Assembly (NCBI RefSeq): GCF_002209535.1
Contig: NZ_NJIG01000002.1
Coordinates: forward strand, 248,001 to 312,000
Origin: Achromobacter marplatensis
GTDB lineage: Bacteria > Pseudomonadota > Gammaproteobacteria > Burkholderiales > Burkholderiaceae_B
Length of the DNA: 64,000 nt
Reading direction: 5' to 3'
A model generated the notes under the pieces. That model saw nothing but the letters and a program-made list of their open reading frames with translations, did no database searches and had not been told where the DNA came from. Position numbers and translations under genes: made by a program. This document shows, in pieces, positions 55,221-64,000 of this stretch (the first letter of the stretch is position 1; every line of letters begins with the position of its first letter).

Positions 55221-56477
55221 ATGTCCTACCAACATATCAAGGTTCCCGCTGGCGGCCAGAAGATCACGGTCAACGCTGATTTCTCGCTGAATGTGCCTGA
55301 ACAGCCCATCGTTCCCTTCATCGAAGGCGACGGCACGGGCGCCGACATCACCCCGGTGATGATCAAGGTCGTCGACGCGGCGGTGCAGAAAGCCTACGGC
55401 GGCAAGCGCAAGATCCACTGGATGGAAGTCTATGCCGGCGAGAAGGCCACCAAGGTCTACGGCCCGGACGTCTGGCTGCCCGATGAAACCCTGGAAGTCG
55501 TCAAAGACTACGTGGTGTCCATCAAGGGCCCGCTGACCACCCCGGTGGGCGGCGGCATCCGATCGCTCAACGTGGCGTTGCGCCAACAGCTGGACCTGTA
55601 CGTGTGCCTGCGCCCGGTGGCGTACTTCAAGGGCGTGCCGTCCCCGGTGCGCGAGCCCGAGAAGACCAACATGGTGATCTTCCGCGAGAACTCGGAAGAC
55701 ATCTATGCGGGCATCGAATACATGGCCGAAAGCGAGCAGGCCAAGGAACTGATCCAGTTCCTGCAGACCAAGCTGGGCGTGAAGAAGATCCGCTTTCCGA
55801 ACACGTCCTCCATCGGCATCAAGCCTGTGTCGCGCGAAGGCACCGAGCGCCTGGTGCGCAAGGCCGCGCAATACGTCATCGACAACGATCGCACGTCACT
55901 GACGCTGGTGCACAAGGGCAACATCATGAAGTTCACGGAAGGCGGCTTCCGTGACTGGGGTTACGAATTGCTGCAAAAGGAATTCGGCGCCCAATTGATC
56001 GACGGCGGCCCGTGGTGCAAGTTCAAGAATCCGAAGACGGGTCGCGAGATCATCGTCAAGGACGTGATCGCCGACGCCTTCCTGCAGCAGATCCTGCTGC
56101 GTCCGGCCGAGTACGACGTGATCGCCACCCTGAACCTGAACGGCGATTACATTTCCGACGCGCTGGCCGCGCAAGTGGGTGGCATCGGCATTGCGCCGGG
56201 GGCCAACCTGTCGGACTCGGTCGCCATGTTCGAAGCCACCCATGGCACGGCGCCGAAGTATGCGGGCAAGGATTACGTGAACCCGGGTTCCGAAATCCTG
56301 TCGGCCGAAATGATGCTGCGCCACATGGGCTGGACCGAAGCCGCTGACCTGATCATCTCCAGCATGGAAAAATCCATCCTGTCCAAGAAGGTCACGTACG
56401 ACTTCGCCCGGCTGCTCGAAGGTGCGACGCAGGTGTCGTGCTCGGGCTTTGGCCAGGTCATGATCGAAAACATGTAA
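55221..56477 (+). CDS. icd: NADP-dependent isocitrate dehydrogenase
   Basis: TCA-cycle enzyme producing 2-oxoglutarate and NADPH, 418 residues, the E. coli Icd type. The phosphorylation and substrate loop is in [37 protein letters not shown] and [20 protein letters not shown] are substrate blocks, with catalytic K in the latter. Mg2+ aspartates lie in [17 protein letters not shown], and the NADP site reads [22 protein letters not shown] 55221 gives [12 protein letters not shown]. Monocistronic with a terminator. Confidence 0.98.
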   Translation: MSYQHIKVPAGGQKITVNADFSLNVPEQPIVPFIEGDGTGADITPVMIKVVDAAVQKAYGGKRKIHWMEVYAGEKATKVYGPDVWLPDETLEVVKDYVVSIKGPLTTPVGGGIRSLNVALRQQLDLYVCLRPVAYFKGVPSPVREPEKTNMVIFRENSEDIYAGIEYMAESEQAKELIQFLQTKLGVKKIRFPNTSSIGIKPVSREGTERLVRKAAQYVIDNDRTSLTLVHKGNIMKFTEGGFRDWGYELLQKEFGAQLIDGGPWCKFKNPKTGREIIVKDVIADAFLQQILLRPAEYDVIATLNLNGDYISDALAAQVGGIGIAPGANLSDSVAMFEATHGTAPKYAGKDYVNPGSEILSAEMMLRHMGWTEAADLIISSMEKSILSKKVTYDFARLLEGATQVSCSGFGQVMIENM

Positions 56478-56507
56478 TTCCCGGGTTACCCCGCGAGTCT
56501 TGCAGAA

Positions 56508-56538
56508 CCCGCCCGCCGTCATGGCGGGCGGGTTTTGT
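56508..56538 (+). terminator. Terminator of icd
   Basis: ACCCGCCCGCC-GTCAT-GGCGGGCGGGTTTTGT. Confidence 0.85.
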
Positions 56539-56604
56539 CTACCTGACCCGCAGGATGCGCGCGGCGCTCCCGTTTTCCCTATTAGGTTGATTGCTGTGCC
56601 CCGA

Positions 56605-57861
56605 ATGTATGTATCCCTGGCCACATGGCTTGTATTGCTGGTTCCCGCGCTGGCATTGACCAGTCCGGTGGGAGGGCCCGCTGTCGTCTACTTGAGCGGG
56701 GGAATTGCCCTGGCTGCCCTGGCTGCCAATGCGATCAAGCGCTACGAACCCATGGATTTCAAGGCCTTGTGGCCCATGGCGCTGGCGCTGTTGCTGCCCC
56801 TGGCCTGTATGTTCGCCACATCCCTTGTCCGAGGGGTGTGGAGCAATTCCGAACTGGAGAAGCTGCTGCGGTTTGCGTTGGCGATACCGGTGCTTTGGCT
56901 GCTGCTGCGCGCGCCGCAGCGTTGGCTCAAGCTGGTGCAGTGGAGCATTGTTGTCGGTGCATTGGCTGGGGCTGGGTTGCTGATCGTCACGATGGAAACG
57001 CAGGGGCGCGGGGCCGTGGTCGACGTGGGCGGGCGCTACAACGCCGTGGCGTTCGCGAACATGACCTTGCTGTTCGGCGCCATGACGCTGCTGTCCCTGG
57101 GCTGGGGCCCCAGCACGCGTTGGCCCCGCATCGAAACCGGGGTGAAGCTGTTGGCGGTTGTGCTGACGGTGGCTGCCACCTGGGTATCCGAAACACGCAG
57201 CAGCTGGATGCTGTTGCCGATCCTGGGGCTGGTCTTCCTCTTGGGCCTGCGCAATTGGAAGCGCCGCCACAAGGTTTATTGCGCGCTGGCCGTCTGTGTG
57301 GCGCTGGCTGCCAGTGCCGCCGCCATCTGGACGTTCAGCAGCCGCATGCAGGAGATCTCGCATGACGTCGAGGGCTTCGCGACGTCGGCCAACCGCGATA
57401 CGTCCTTCGGCATCCGGCTTCAGCTGTGGCACGCATCGATCCTGATGTTCGAGAAAAGCCCGATCGTGGGCGTCGGCCCCAGCAAGTTCCGCGATGAATT
57501 GCTGGCACTGCAAAAGCAGGACATCGTGACGGAAGAAGTCGTCGAGGGGTTTGGCGAACCCCACAACGACATGTTGGCGGCCCTGTCCGGCTACGGCCTG
57601 CTGGGGTTGCTGAGCATCCTGACGCTGTACCTGCTGCCTGCGGCCATCTTCTTTCGGCGGCTGGCCAGCGATGACCGTGTGATCCGCGTGGGCGCGCAAT
57701 TGGGGCTGTTGTTCTGCCTGGGTTATTGCGCCTTCAGCCTCACCGAAATGATGTTCCGCAACATGCGCAGCGTGCCGAATTATTCACTGATCGTCGTGAC
57801 GTTGATTGCGTTGACGACTCCCCGTGCGGCCCGCGCCGCACCCGCCGCGGCGCCGCGCTGA
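56605..57861 (+). CDS. O-antigen ligase/Wzy-like polytopic membrane protein
   Basis: Inner-membrane protein of 418 residues with about ten hydrophobic segments. The Wzy_C-type periplasmic loop contains SFGIRLQLWHASILMFEKSPIVGVGPSKFRDEL and the histidine in GFGEPHNDMLAALSGYG, as in WaaL O-antigen ligases. The R/N-rich loop VGGRYNAVAFANM precedes it. It may join O-antigen to lipid A core, but WaaL and Wzy polymerases cannot be told apart here. ATG 56605 is preferred; GTG 56596 is possible. No other LPS genes adjoin. Confidence 0.82.
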   Translation: MYVSLATWLVLLVPALALTSPVGGPAVVYLSGGIALAALAANAIKRYEPMDFKALWPMALALLLPLACMFATSLVRGVWSNSELEKLLRFALAIPVLWLLLRAPQRWLKLVQWSIVVGALAGAGLLIVTMETQGRGAVVDVGGRYNAVAFANMTLLFGAMTLLSLGWGPSTRWPRIETGVKLLAVVLTVAATWVSETRSSWMLLPILGLVFLLGLRNWKRRHKVYCALAVCVALAASAAAIWTFSSRMQEISHDVEGFATSANRDTSFGIRLQLWHASILMFEKSPIVGVGPSKFRDELLALQKQDIVTEEVVEGFGEPHNDMLAALSGYGLLGLLSILTLYLLPAAIFFRRLASDDRVIRVGAQLGLLFCLGYCAFSLTEMMFRNMRSVPNYSLIVVTLIALTTPRAARAAPAAAPR

Positions 57862-57898
57862 CAACCTGCGGGAACGTCCCGCCAGCCAGACCTCCCTG

Positions 57899-57930
57899 AA
57901 CGCAAGGCGTATCCGCCTTGCGTTTTTCTT
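57899..57930 (+). terminator. Terminator of ligase-like gene
   Basis: AACGCAAGGCG-TATC-CGCCTTGCGTTTTTCTTTT. Confidence 0.85.
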
Positions 57931-58076
57931 TTGGGGTTGCGCTAGATCAAGCTTGATGCTTCGACTTGGTGAAAACCCTGCTGTGTCCCCGTATCCTGAC
58001 GGAACGCAATACATAAACCGTCACATTCTGCCGCTAATGGTTTCACTGGCAGGAGTGGGCACTAAGAGGAGAGCCT

Positions 58077-59618
58077 GTGAAAAATTCCAGCCTGCGCAGG
58101 GAACTGCTGTGGTTCGTGTTCGCCATCGGCGCCGCCGTCCTGGTTCTGGGCGCCTGGGACGCGTGGCAACGCCGCACCGAAATGGTGGCCGAGCGCAAGA
58201 CGGAACTGCGCCACGTTCTGGACCTGGCGGCCGGCATCCTACGCAACGGCAAGCAGAGCGTCAGCGAGGGCATGCCCCTGGCCGACGCCAAGCGCAACGT
58301 GGCGCGGCGGTTGGCGCAATTGCGCTACGGCGCCGACGGGTATGTGGGCGTCTTCGGCGACGATTACGCCTTGCTGGTCCACCCCGACGCCAAGCTCGTG
58401 GGCACGAACGTGCGCGCCATCAAGGACGTCGACGGCTTGCCGATCTTTGAAAACCTGTATGCCGGGGGCAAGGCGGGCGGGGGTTATGTGCAGTACCGGT
58501 TCCCGCGGCCGGGTGAGGTCGAGGCCTTGCCGAAGATCAGTTACGCGACTTACGACGCCGACTGGGGGTGGCTCATTTTCACAGGCCTGTATGTGGATGA
58601 TGTGGACGCCGCGTTCTATGGCACGCTATGGCGCCAGGGCGCCGTGACGCTGGGCTTGCTGGCCTTGGTGCTGATTGCCGCGCTGCGCTTTTTCCGCACG
58701 CATGTCATCGGTCCGCTGGACGAGGCGGTGGCGCTGTGCGAACGCGTGGCCAACGGCGATTTGTCCAGCATCGTGTCGCGTCACCATCGCGGCGAAATCG
58801 GTCGCCTGTTCGACGCCATGGCGCGGATGCAGGAACGCCTGGATGCCGCCGTGCGTACCATCGTGCAATCCACGGGATCGATCGCGGCGGCGTCGCGCCA
58901 GATCGCGGCGGGCAGCATGGACCTGTCGGACCGCACCGAGAAGCAGGCCGCAGCCCTGGAGCAGACGGCCGCCAGCGTGGAGGAGATCACCGCCACGGCC
59001 AAGCAAAGCGCGGAGCATGTGCGCGAGGTCAGTTCGCTGGCTGGAGAGGCGGCGCAACTGGCGCGCCAGGGCAGCGAAGAAACCCAACACGCCATCGACG
59101 CCATGCGCGAGATTTCGCACAGCTCCCAGCGCATCGACGAGATCATCAGCGTGATCGATGGCATAGCGTTCCAGACCAACATCCTGGCCCTGAACGCCGC
59201 CGTGGAAGCGGCGCGGGCGGGCGAGCAGGGGCGCGGGTTCGCGGTCGTGGCGGGCGAAGTCCGTGCGCTTGCGCAGCGGTCGGCCACCGCGGCCAAGGAA
59301 ATCAAGGGCTTGATCGAAACCTCGTCGGAGTCGGTCGCGCGCGGCAGCCAACGTGTCGAGCAGGCCAGCGCCACGATGGGCAGCGTGCTGGAATCGGCCG
59401 CCACCAGCGCGCCGCTGATGGGCGAGATCGCTACGGCGTCGGCCGAGCAGAGCGTGGGCATCGAGCAGATCAATCAGGCCGTGACGCATCTGGACAGCGT
59501 GACGCAACAGAACGCCGCGCTGGTCGAGGAATTCGCCGCGTCTGCGGCTACCCTGCACGAGCAGGCCGACGACCTGGCCCGCGCCGTGTCCATCTTCAAG
59601 CTGTCTGCAGCCGGTTAG
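58077..59618 (+). CDS. Methyl-accepting chemotaxis protein (single-Cache sensor)
   Basis: Transmembrane chemoreceptor of 513 residues. TM1 lies near residues 11–28. The periplasmic sCache-type domain has [24 protein letters not shown] and [46 protein letters not shown]2 lies near 187–205, then HAMP. The signalling hairpin tip is near 360–395 ([41 protein letters not shown]). No C-terminal NWETF pentapeptide. The start is GTG after GAGGAG. Its last 23 bases overlap the convergent dapA-like gene. Confidence 0.93.
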   Translation: MKNSSLRRELLWFVFAIGAAVLVLGAWDAWQRRTEMVAERKTELRHVLDLAAGILRNGKQSVSEGMPLADAKRNVARRLAQLRYGADGYVGVFGDDYALLVHPDAKLVGTNVRAIKDVDGLPIFENLYAGGKAGGGYVQYRFPRPGEVEALPKISYATYDADWGWLIFTGLYVDDVDAAFYGTLWRQGAVTLGLLALVLIAALRFFRTHVIGPLDEAVALCERVANGDLSSIVSRHHRGEIGRLFDAMARMQERLDAAVRTIVQSTGSIAAASRQIAAGSMDLSDRTEKQAAALEQTAASVEEITATAKQSAEHVREVSSLAGEAAQLARQGSEETQHAIDAMREISHSSQRIDEIISVIDGIAFQTNILALNAAVEAARAGEQGRGFAVVAGEVRALAQRSATAAKEIKGLIETSSESVARGSQRVEQASATMGSVLESAATSAPLMGEIATASAEQSVGIEQINQAVTHLDSVTQQNAALVEEFAASAATLHEQADDLARAVSIFKLSAAG

Positions 59619-60495
59619 GGGAACCCTGGACCGCGCTCATGGCGCGTTGCAGCCGGGGGCTCAGTTCCCGGCTGGCCGGCATCATGGGCATGCGCAGTTC
59701 GTCGGCGATCAGCCCTTGCAGGGATAGGGCGCGCTTGAGTGGCGCCGGGTTCGGTTCGGCGAACAGCAGCCGGATCAGGCCGCGCAAGGGTTCGAAGAGC
59801 TCGCGCGCGGCCTCGGCGTGGCCGTCGCGCGCCAGTTGCATGACTTCGACGTAGCGCTCGGGGAACAGGTGTGCCGCGGCCGGAATGGCGCCGCGGCCGC
59901 CGGCCAGCCAGTGGTCCAGCAGCGCCAGATCTTCGCCGCACAGCGCGTTCAGCTTGCCGCGCGCATTCAAGGTGGCCAGCACTGACGGGTTGCATTCCTT
60001 GACCGCCGTGAAGTTGGGCAGCAGCGCCAGGGTCTCCATGGTTTCGACCGTCATGGTGACGCCCGTGCGCTTGGGGATGTTGTACAGGATGATGGGCCGT
60101 TCGGTCGCCCAGGCGATCTGCCGGTAGTGCCACAGCATGCCCGGCTGCGACGGGCCCAGGTAGTAGGGGGGGGGCACCAGATAGCCCGAGGGCGCATATT
60201 TGTCCAGGCGGCGGATCGCGGTGGCCACGCCCCGCGTATCGACGCCGCCCGCGCCAAACACCATCGGAAGCGCGTGCGGATCGCTGGCGATGGCCTCGAT
60301 CATGTCGGTCTTCTCCGACAGGCTCAGCAGATTGCCTTCGCCCGTGGACCCGAACAGGACCAGGCCCGCGATGCCCGCATTGCGGTAATAGCGGGCCAGC
60401 GCCTGCGCGGCGTCCAGGTCCACATAGCCGCCGCGCAGCGGCGTGACCATCGGCAACCAGATGCCGTCGAAAACCGTCTTGGCTGGCATGTCCAT
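59596..60495 (-). CDS. DapA-family (dihydrodipicolinate synthase-like) aldolase
   Basis: Class I lyase of the DHDPS/NAL superfamily, 299 residues. GSTGE is at 49–53. The catalytic tyrosine is Y138 in [10 protein letters not shown], and the Schiff-base lysine is K166 in FTAVKECN. These fit DHDPS; the R-T-G block is typical too. An isolated location away from other lysine genes (dapB lies 25 kb away) leaves open whether it is the housekeeping DapA or a paralogue with another substrate. It is preceded, three bases upstream, by a small ACT-like gene. Confidence 0.85.
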   Translation of the reverse strand: MDMPAKTVFDGIWLPMVTPLRGGYVDLDAAQALARYYRNAGIAGLVLFGSTGEGNLLSLSEKTDMIEAIASDPHALPMVFGAGGVDTRGVATAIRRLDKYAPSGYLVPPPYYLGPSQPGMLWHYRQIAWATERPIILYNIPKRTGVTMTVETMETLALLPNFTAVKECNPSVLATLNARGKLNALCGEDLALLDHWLAGGRGAIPAAAHLFPERYVEVMQLARDGHAEAARELFEPLRGLIRLLFAEPNPAPLKRALSLQGLIADELRMPMMPASRELSPRLQRAMSAVQGSPNRLQTA

Positions 60496-60498
60496 GGC

Positions 60499-60828
60499 TT
60501 ATTGCACCGTGATCGCGGGTGCCGGGCGCACCGGGCCGAATTCCGCCTGGGGCAGGCCGCACATGACGGCGTGCATCAAGGCGTCCAGTTCACCGCGCGC
60601 ACATTGCAGCTGCAAGATGCTTTGCGCATGGGCGTGGTCCACCGACAGCAGGTATATGCCGATGCGGTCGCCCAGTTCGCGGTGCAGCGCCAGGCGCACC
60701 TTCAGGGCATCCAGCGTGTCGATCCTGACCGTCAGCGCCACCATTTCGGATTGCGGCAGAGGCGGCAGGCAAGGGGCCGGGGAACGATCGGGGAAAGCGT
60801 GGCTGCGGCGGTCCAGTCGGGGAATCAT
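60499..60828 (-). CDS. Small ACT-like domain protein upstream of dapA-type gene
   Basis: A 109-residue protein. After a Pro/Arg-rich lead, VALTVRIDTLDALKVRLALHREL, IGIYLLSVDHAHAQSILQLQCA and GELDALMHAVMCGLPQ suggest the strand-helix-strand-strand-helix order of an ACT fold. No family recognised. It ends three bases before the dapA-type gene and so may be a regulatory partner. The start ATG 60828 lacks a clear ribosome-binding site, and a later ATG (M29) is possible. Confidence 0.55.
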   Translation of the reverse strand: MIPRLDRRSHAFPDRSPAPCLPPLPQSEMVALTVRIDTLDALKVRLALHRELGDRIGIYLLSVDHAHAQSILQLQCARGELDALMHAVMCGLPQAEFGPVRPAPAITVQ

Positions 60829-60971
60829 GGCGGCGGGGGGAGCGGAGGCGCCGTCTGGCGCGGTCCGCGGTTCCGGTTGGTTGATGACGATTCCACTATA
60901 GGAACGGCGCCGTAAATCCTGCCGATAAAAGCGGGCGCGGCGCGTAAAAAACGTGTCAACGCCCCGGGCGC

Positions 60972-61739
60972 TCAGAACGTCTTGGTCACTGACAGCAGGC
61001 CGGTCGCGCGGCCCATGTCGCGCCCGTGCGTGTTGGTGTAGACGGCGCGGTCCGCGTTGGTGTCCAGGTACGCCAGCGAGACCGAGAGGCCCTGGCCGAA
61101 GTCCTTGGTCAGGCCCAGCTTCCAGTCGGTATAGGATCCGTTGTCGACGTTGCGCACGACCTGGCGGCCGACGTGGGCGTTGACGGTCAGGCCCCAGATG
61201 CCGGTGTCGATGTTGCCCGACACGTCGAAGTACTGGCTGTACTTGCTGTCGGCGAAGCCGAACAGGTTGGTCAGGGCGATGGAGTACTTGAACATCACGG
61301 GGCCGTAGCCGATGCCGGCATACAACTCGGTGGTATCGGGGCTGGTGTAGCCGGACGGGTAGTCGCCGGGGTAGTAGTACTGCAAGACGCCCAGGTCGAC
61401 GGGCACGTTGTCCGTCAGGTTGCCCTTGTAGCCGCCGTAGAAGTCCATCTCGACGGGCGCGGAGACCTCGCTGTTGGTGTCGCCGAGCCAGCTGATGCTG
61501 GAGTTCCAGTTGCCCAGGTAGAAGCCGCTGGCGTGCGCCAGGTCGAAGCCGCCCTGGATGGCGGGCTTGTTGTTCGACTGCATCAGGCCGCGGTAGCGGT
61601 ACTGGCTGGCCAGCGTGACGTTGGCCGTCAGGCTGAAATCGGAGGCGGCGGGGGCTTCTGCGGCGGCGGGTGCGTCGCTGGCGTGCGCGGTGGCGCTGAG
61701 CGTCAGCAGGACAAGCGCGGCCAGGGTGTTGCGGGACAT
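60972..61739 (-). CDS. TorF-family outer-membrane protein
   Basis: A 255-residue beta-barrel protein. Signal peptide MSRNTLAALVLLTLSATAHA. The opening block SLTANVTLASQYRYRGLMQSNNKPAIQGGFDLAHASGFYLGNWNSSIS is the TIGR02001/TorF signature. The C-terminus ends SVTKTF with the terminal Phe needed for outer-membrane insertion. TGGAGC precedes the ATG. Located downstream of kdpE, but a 117-base gap makes shared transcription uncertain. Confidence 0.88.
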   Translation of the reverse strand: MSRNTLAALVLLTLSATAHASDAPAAAEAPAASDFSLTANVTLASQYRYRGLMQSNNKPAIQGGFDLAHASGFYLGNWNSSISWLGDTNSEVSAPVEMDFYGGYKGNLTDNVPVDLGVLQYYYPGDYPSGYTSPDTTELYAGIGYGPVMFKYSIALTNLFGFADSKYSQYFDVSGNIDTGIWGLTVNAHVGRQVVRNVDNGSYTDWKLGLTKDFGQGLSVSLAYLDTNADRAVYTNTHGRDMGRATGLLSVTKTF

Positions 61740-61856
61740 GGGATGCTCCAGATGTTGAACGGGACCGCAACAATAGGAGGATCGGCATAAAGCGCGAGAC
61801 AAGACTCGCGCCGTCCGCGTAAAGGCCGCATCAATGCATGCGAATGGCGCGGGCGT

Positions 61857-62549
61857 TCAGCCCGCGAAGCGGTAGCCCACGCCGATTTCGGTCAGCAGGT
61901 AGACGGGCTGGGCGGGGTCGGCTTCCAGCTTCTGGCGCAGATGGCCCATGTAGATCCGCAGGTAGTGGTTGCTTTCCACGTGGGACGGCCCCCAGACCTC
62001 GCGCAGCAGTTCGCGGTGGGTCATGACCTTACCCCGGTGCGCCAGCAACGCGGCAAGCAGGCGGTATTCCATGGCGGTCAGATGCACGTGCTGGCCGGCG
62101 CGTTCGACAACGCGTTTGGAGAAGTCGACGCGCACGTCGCCGAACGCAATCTCGGCCGCGTTGCCCGCGCCGCCGCGCGCATGCCGGCGCAGCAGCACGC
62201 GCAGGCGGGCCAGCAGTTCGCTGACCCCGAAAGGCTTGGTCAGGTAGTCGTCGGCGCCAGCATCCAGCGCGGCCACCTTGTCGGCTTCGGCGCTGCGGGC
62301 GGACAGCACCAGGACGGGCACTTCCGTCCAGCCGCGCAGTTCGCGGATCAGGGTCATGCCGTCTTCATCAGGCAGGCCCAGGTCCAGCACGATGGCGTCG
62401 GGCTGCCGGGTGCCGGCCTCAATCAGGCCGCGGCGGACGGTGTCCGCCTCGTGCACCACGCACCCTTCGCTTTCCAACGCCTGGCGGACGAAGCGCCGGA
62501 TGTTGGCGTCATCTTCAATGATCAGGACGGTAGGCTGGTAGTCGAACAT
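61857..62549 (-). CDS. kdpE: KDP operon response regulator
   Basis: OmpR-type response regulator controlling the high-affinity K+ ATPase, 230 residues. The receiver has acidic pocket EDDAN, phospho-acceptor D in AIVLDLGLPDEDG, S/T in VLSARS and K in LTKPFG. The winged helix is at the C-terminus (LTAMEYRLLAALLAHRGKVMTHRELLREVWGPSHVESNHYLRIYMGHLRQKLE). It follows kdpD by 12 bases on the same strand. Confidence 0.95.
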   Translation of the reverse strand: MFDYQPTVLIIEDDANIRRFVRQALESEGCVVHEADTVRRGLIEAGTRQPDAIVLDLGLPDEDGMTLIRELRGWTEVPVLVLSARSAEADKVAALDAGADDYLTKPFGVSELLARLRVLLRRHARGGAGNAAEIAFGDVRVDFSKRVVERAGQHVHLTAMEYRLLAALLAHRGKVMTHRELLREVWGPSHVESNHYLRIYMGHLRQKLEADPAQPVYLLTEIGVGYRFAG

Positions 62550-62561
62550 GCGGATGGCCGG

Positions 62562-64000
62562 TCAAAGGGTTTCGGGTTGGATCGCGGGCGGCGTGCCCAG
62601 CGGCAGGCTGAAGACGAACTGCGCGCCGGAGGCCAGCCCGGGCGTGTGCTCGACCCAGATGCGGCCGTGATGGGCCGAGATGATGGCTTCGCACACGGCC
62701 AGGCCCAGGCCGACGCCTGGCGTGGCCGATTCGCGCTCGCCGCGCGTGAATTTTTCGAAGATGCGGCGTTCGGCGCCAGGGGCGACGCCGGGGCCGTTGT
62801 CGCTGACGGCCACGCGCAGTTCCGCTTCATGCACCGCGGCGTGGATGCGCAGCGTGCTGCCCGCCGGCGTGTATTTGGCCGCGTTCTCAAGCAGGTTGCA
62901 CAGCACGCGTTCGATCAGTACGCCATCGCATTCCACCAGCGGCAATTGCGACAGGCTGGCCACGGTAACGTGATGGCCGGCCAGAGGTTCGCGCATGGCG
63001 GCCAGCGACGCGCCCACCAGTTCTTCGATGGATTGCCATTCCAGGCGCAGCGGGGTGTCGCGGCTTTGCAGCCGCGCCATGTCCAGCAGGTTGACGACCA
63101 GCGCATGCATGCGTTGCGCCTGGTCGCGCATGGCGCGGACGGTGTCCTGCACGTCGGGCGGCAGCGCCGTCTGCTGGCGCGTCAGGGTGTCGGTCATGCC
63201 GATCAGGCTGGTTAGCGGCGTGCGCAGGTCGTGCGACACGGCGGCCAACAGCGAGTTGCGCAGCCGTTCCGATTCCATGCTGACCAGCGCTTGCTGCGCT
63301 ACTTCCACGTAGTGCAAGCGCTCCAGCGCGATGGCGATCAGCGTGGCGTAGGCCTCGATCTGGCGCCGCGAATCGGGATGGGTGAACAGGCTGCGGCGGG
63401 GCGCGGCCAGCGCCAGTACTCCGCGCGTGCGCATGGGCGCCTTCAGCGGCAGGTACAGCAGATCGCTGTTGGACAGCGTGGCGGTGCCGGCACCGGCCGG
63501 CTGGCCGTGGTCATAGACCCATTGGGCAAGCGCGGATTCCAGGGGCGGCATGTCGTCGGCCGCGGGCGAGGCCAGCTTCAGGCGGTCGTCCAGGCCCAGG
63601 ATGTACAGCGCGCAGCGCGAGCCGAAGGTGGCATGCACGAAGGCGCCGGCCGAGGCCACGATCTGTTCGGGCAGCAACGCCGACGACAGTTCGCGGGCGA
63701 ACTCGTACAGGCTGCGCGCATCGGCCTCGCGCTTGACCGAGGCCTGGGCCTGCAGGCGCAGCCCTGCCGTTAGTTGACCGATCAGCAGGCCCACGGACAG
63801 CAGGACGCCGAAGGTCAGCAGGTACTGCACGTCCGAGACGGCGAACGAGGCCAGCGGCTGCACGAAGAAAAAGTCGAACAGCCCCACGCTGACGACGGAG
63901 GCCAGCGCGGCTGGCCCGCGTCCATGTCGCAGCGCCACGCCCACCACCGCCAGCAGGAACAGCATGACGATGTTGGTCTGGTGCAGTACAGGAAAGGCCA
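62562..64000 (-). CDS. kdpD: Sensor histidine kinase KdpD, C-terminal part (5' end beyond window)
   Basis: The visible 478 residues cover the four-helix membrane domain, GAF domain and kinase core. TNIVMLFLLAVVGVALRHGRGPAALASVVSVGLFDFFFVQP and SFAVSDVQYLLTFGVLLSVGLLIGQ are KdpD helices. The histidine box is LAAVSHDLRTPLTSLIGM, the N box LLENAAKYTP, and the G boxes DNGPGVAPG and GVGLGLAVCEAI. The N-terminal KdpD/Usp domains and presumably kdpABC lie to the right, outside the window. With KdpE it senses K+ limitation. Confidence 0.96.
   Translation of the reverse strand, partial: AFPVLHQTNIVMLFLLAVVGVALRHGRGPAALASVVSVGLFDFFFVQPLASFAVSDVQYLLTFGVLLSVGLLIGQLTAGLRLQAQASVKREADARSLYEFARELSSALLPEQIVASAGAFVHATFGSRCALYILGLDDRLKLASPAADDMPPLESALAQWVYDHGQPAGAGTATLSNSDLLYLPLKAPMRTRGVLALAAPRRSLFTHPDSRRQIEAYATLIAIALERLHYVEVAQQALVSMESERLRNSLLAAVSHDLRTPLTSLIGMTDTLTRQQTALPPDVQDTVRAMRDQAQRMHALVVNLLDMARLQSRDTPLRLEWQSIEELVGASLAAMREPLAGHHVTVASLSQLPLVECDGVLIERVLCNLLENAAKYTPAGSTLRIHAAVHEAELRVAVSDNGPGVAPGAERRIFEKFTRGERESATPGVGLGLAVCEAIISAHHGRIWVEHTPGLASGAQFVFSLPLGTPPAIQPETL

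Noticed and set aside
58014..58036. Sigma-28-like promoter (TAAA…GCCGCTAA) before the chemoreceptor
   Set aside because: Spacer is 12 bases where 15 is expected, so it is probably chance.

Overview
The window is GC-rich chromosomal DNA of a betaproteobacterium of the family Alcaligenaceae, most likely Achromobacter or Bordetella. This is inferred from gene content and order: grpE–thioredoxin–dnaK–dnaJ behind hrcA and hemH, recN–nadK, bamE/fur, a Bug-type solute receptor, bpt–aat, and repeated TACAAT-type -10 boxes. Almost all of it reads as core chromosome. I see no phage, insertion sequence, CRISPR array or plasmid functions. The ends cut two genes: a ubiH-like monooxygenase on the left and kdpD on the right.

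0–10 kb: ubiquinone-type monooxygenase, TM2-like membrane protein and pepP. A yybP-ykoY-type (Mn2+) riboswitch precedes a Ca/Na-type cation antiporter. Next is a magnesium module: a long leader with a 17-codon ORF, a stand-alone MgtC C-terminal-like domain gene, a 21-codon ORF with an acidic/proline DPEP motif that resembles MgtL, and the P-type ATPase mgtA. A porin follows. This metal-ion block, with a predicted Mn2+ riboswitch and predicted Mg2+-sensing leader peptides, is the most interesting part of the window.

10–24 kb: ctaG-like gene, galU, a periplasmic M48 protease with TPR tail, a YheT hydrolase, an NTF2-like protein, a CHCC zinc-finger protein, ilvE divergent from the azlCD exporter, an RhlE-type helicase with a long leader, a thioredoxin, an EI24-like membrane protein, a CinA-type MoaB-fold protein, an IclR regulator, a Bug receptor and a phasin with a symmetrical control region.

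24–34 kb: a minus-strand run lysR–nudix–aat–bpt–pyrD (N-end-rule aminoacyl transferases coupled to a Nudix hydrolase), doxX, a secreted NTF2-like protein and two uncharacterised genes. A tRNA-Cys/tRNA-Gly cluster follows, in which a membrane-anchored ankyrin-repeat gene separates one tRNA-Gly from the other two. Then murB and dapB.

34–46 kb: bamE/fur divergent, recN–nadK, and the heat-shock block hrcA–hemH–(FPASDP small protein)–grpE–trx–dnaK–dnaJ, with two good sigma-32 promoters before grpE and dnaK. Beyond dnaJ is a 190-bp degenerate ACTGCT repeat tract. It lies in the predicted 3' untranslated region of a DUF4148 gene whose protein is three copies of one motif.

46–64 kb: M16 protease, two GNAT acetyltransferases (one apparently leaderless), a MoxR ATPase with a CoxE-like VWA protein, two small cytochromes c, a DUF1841 protein, icd, an O-antigen ligase-like protein, a chemoreceptor, a dapA paralogue preceded by a small ACT-like protein, a TorF-type outer-membrane protein, and kdpE/kdpD running off the end.

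Coordinates and motifs were read directly. Family names rest on recognised sequence signatures, not on database searches.
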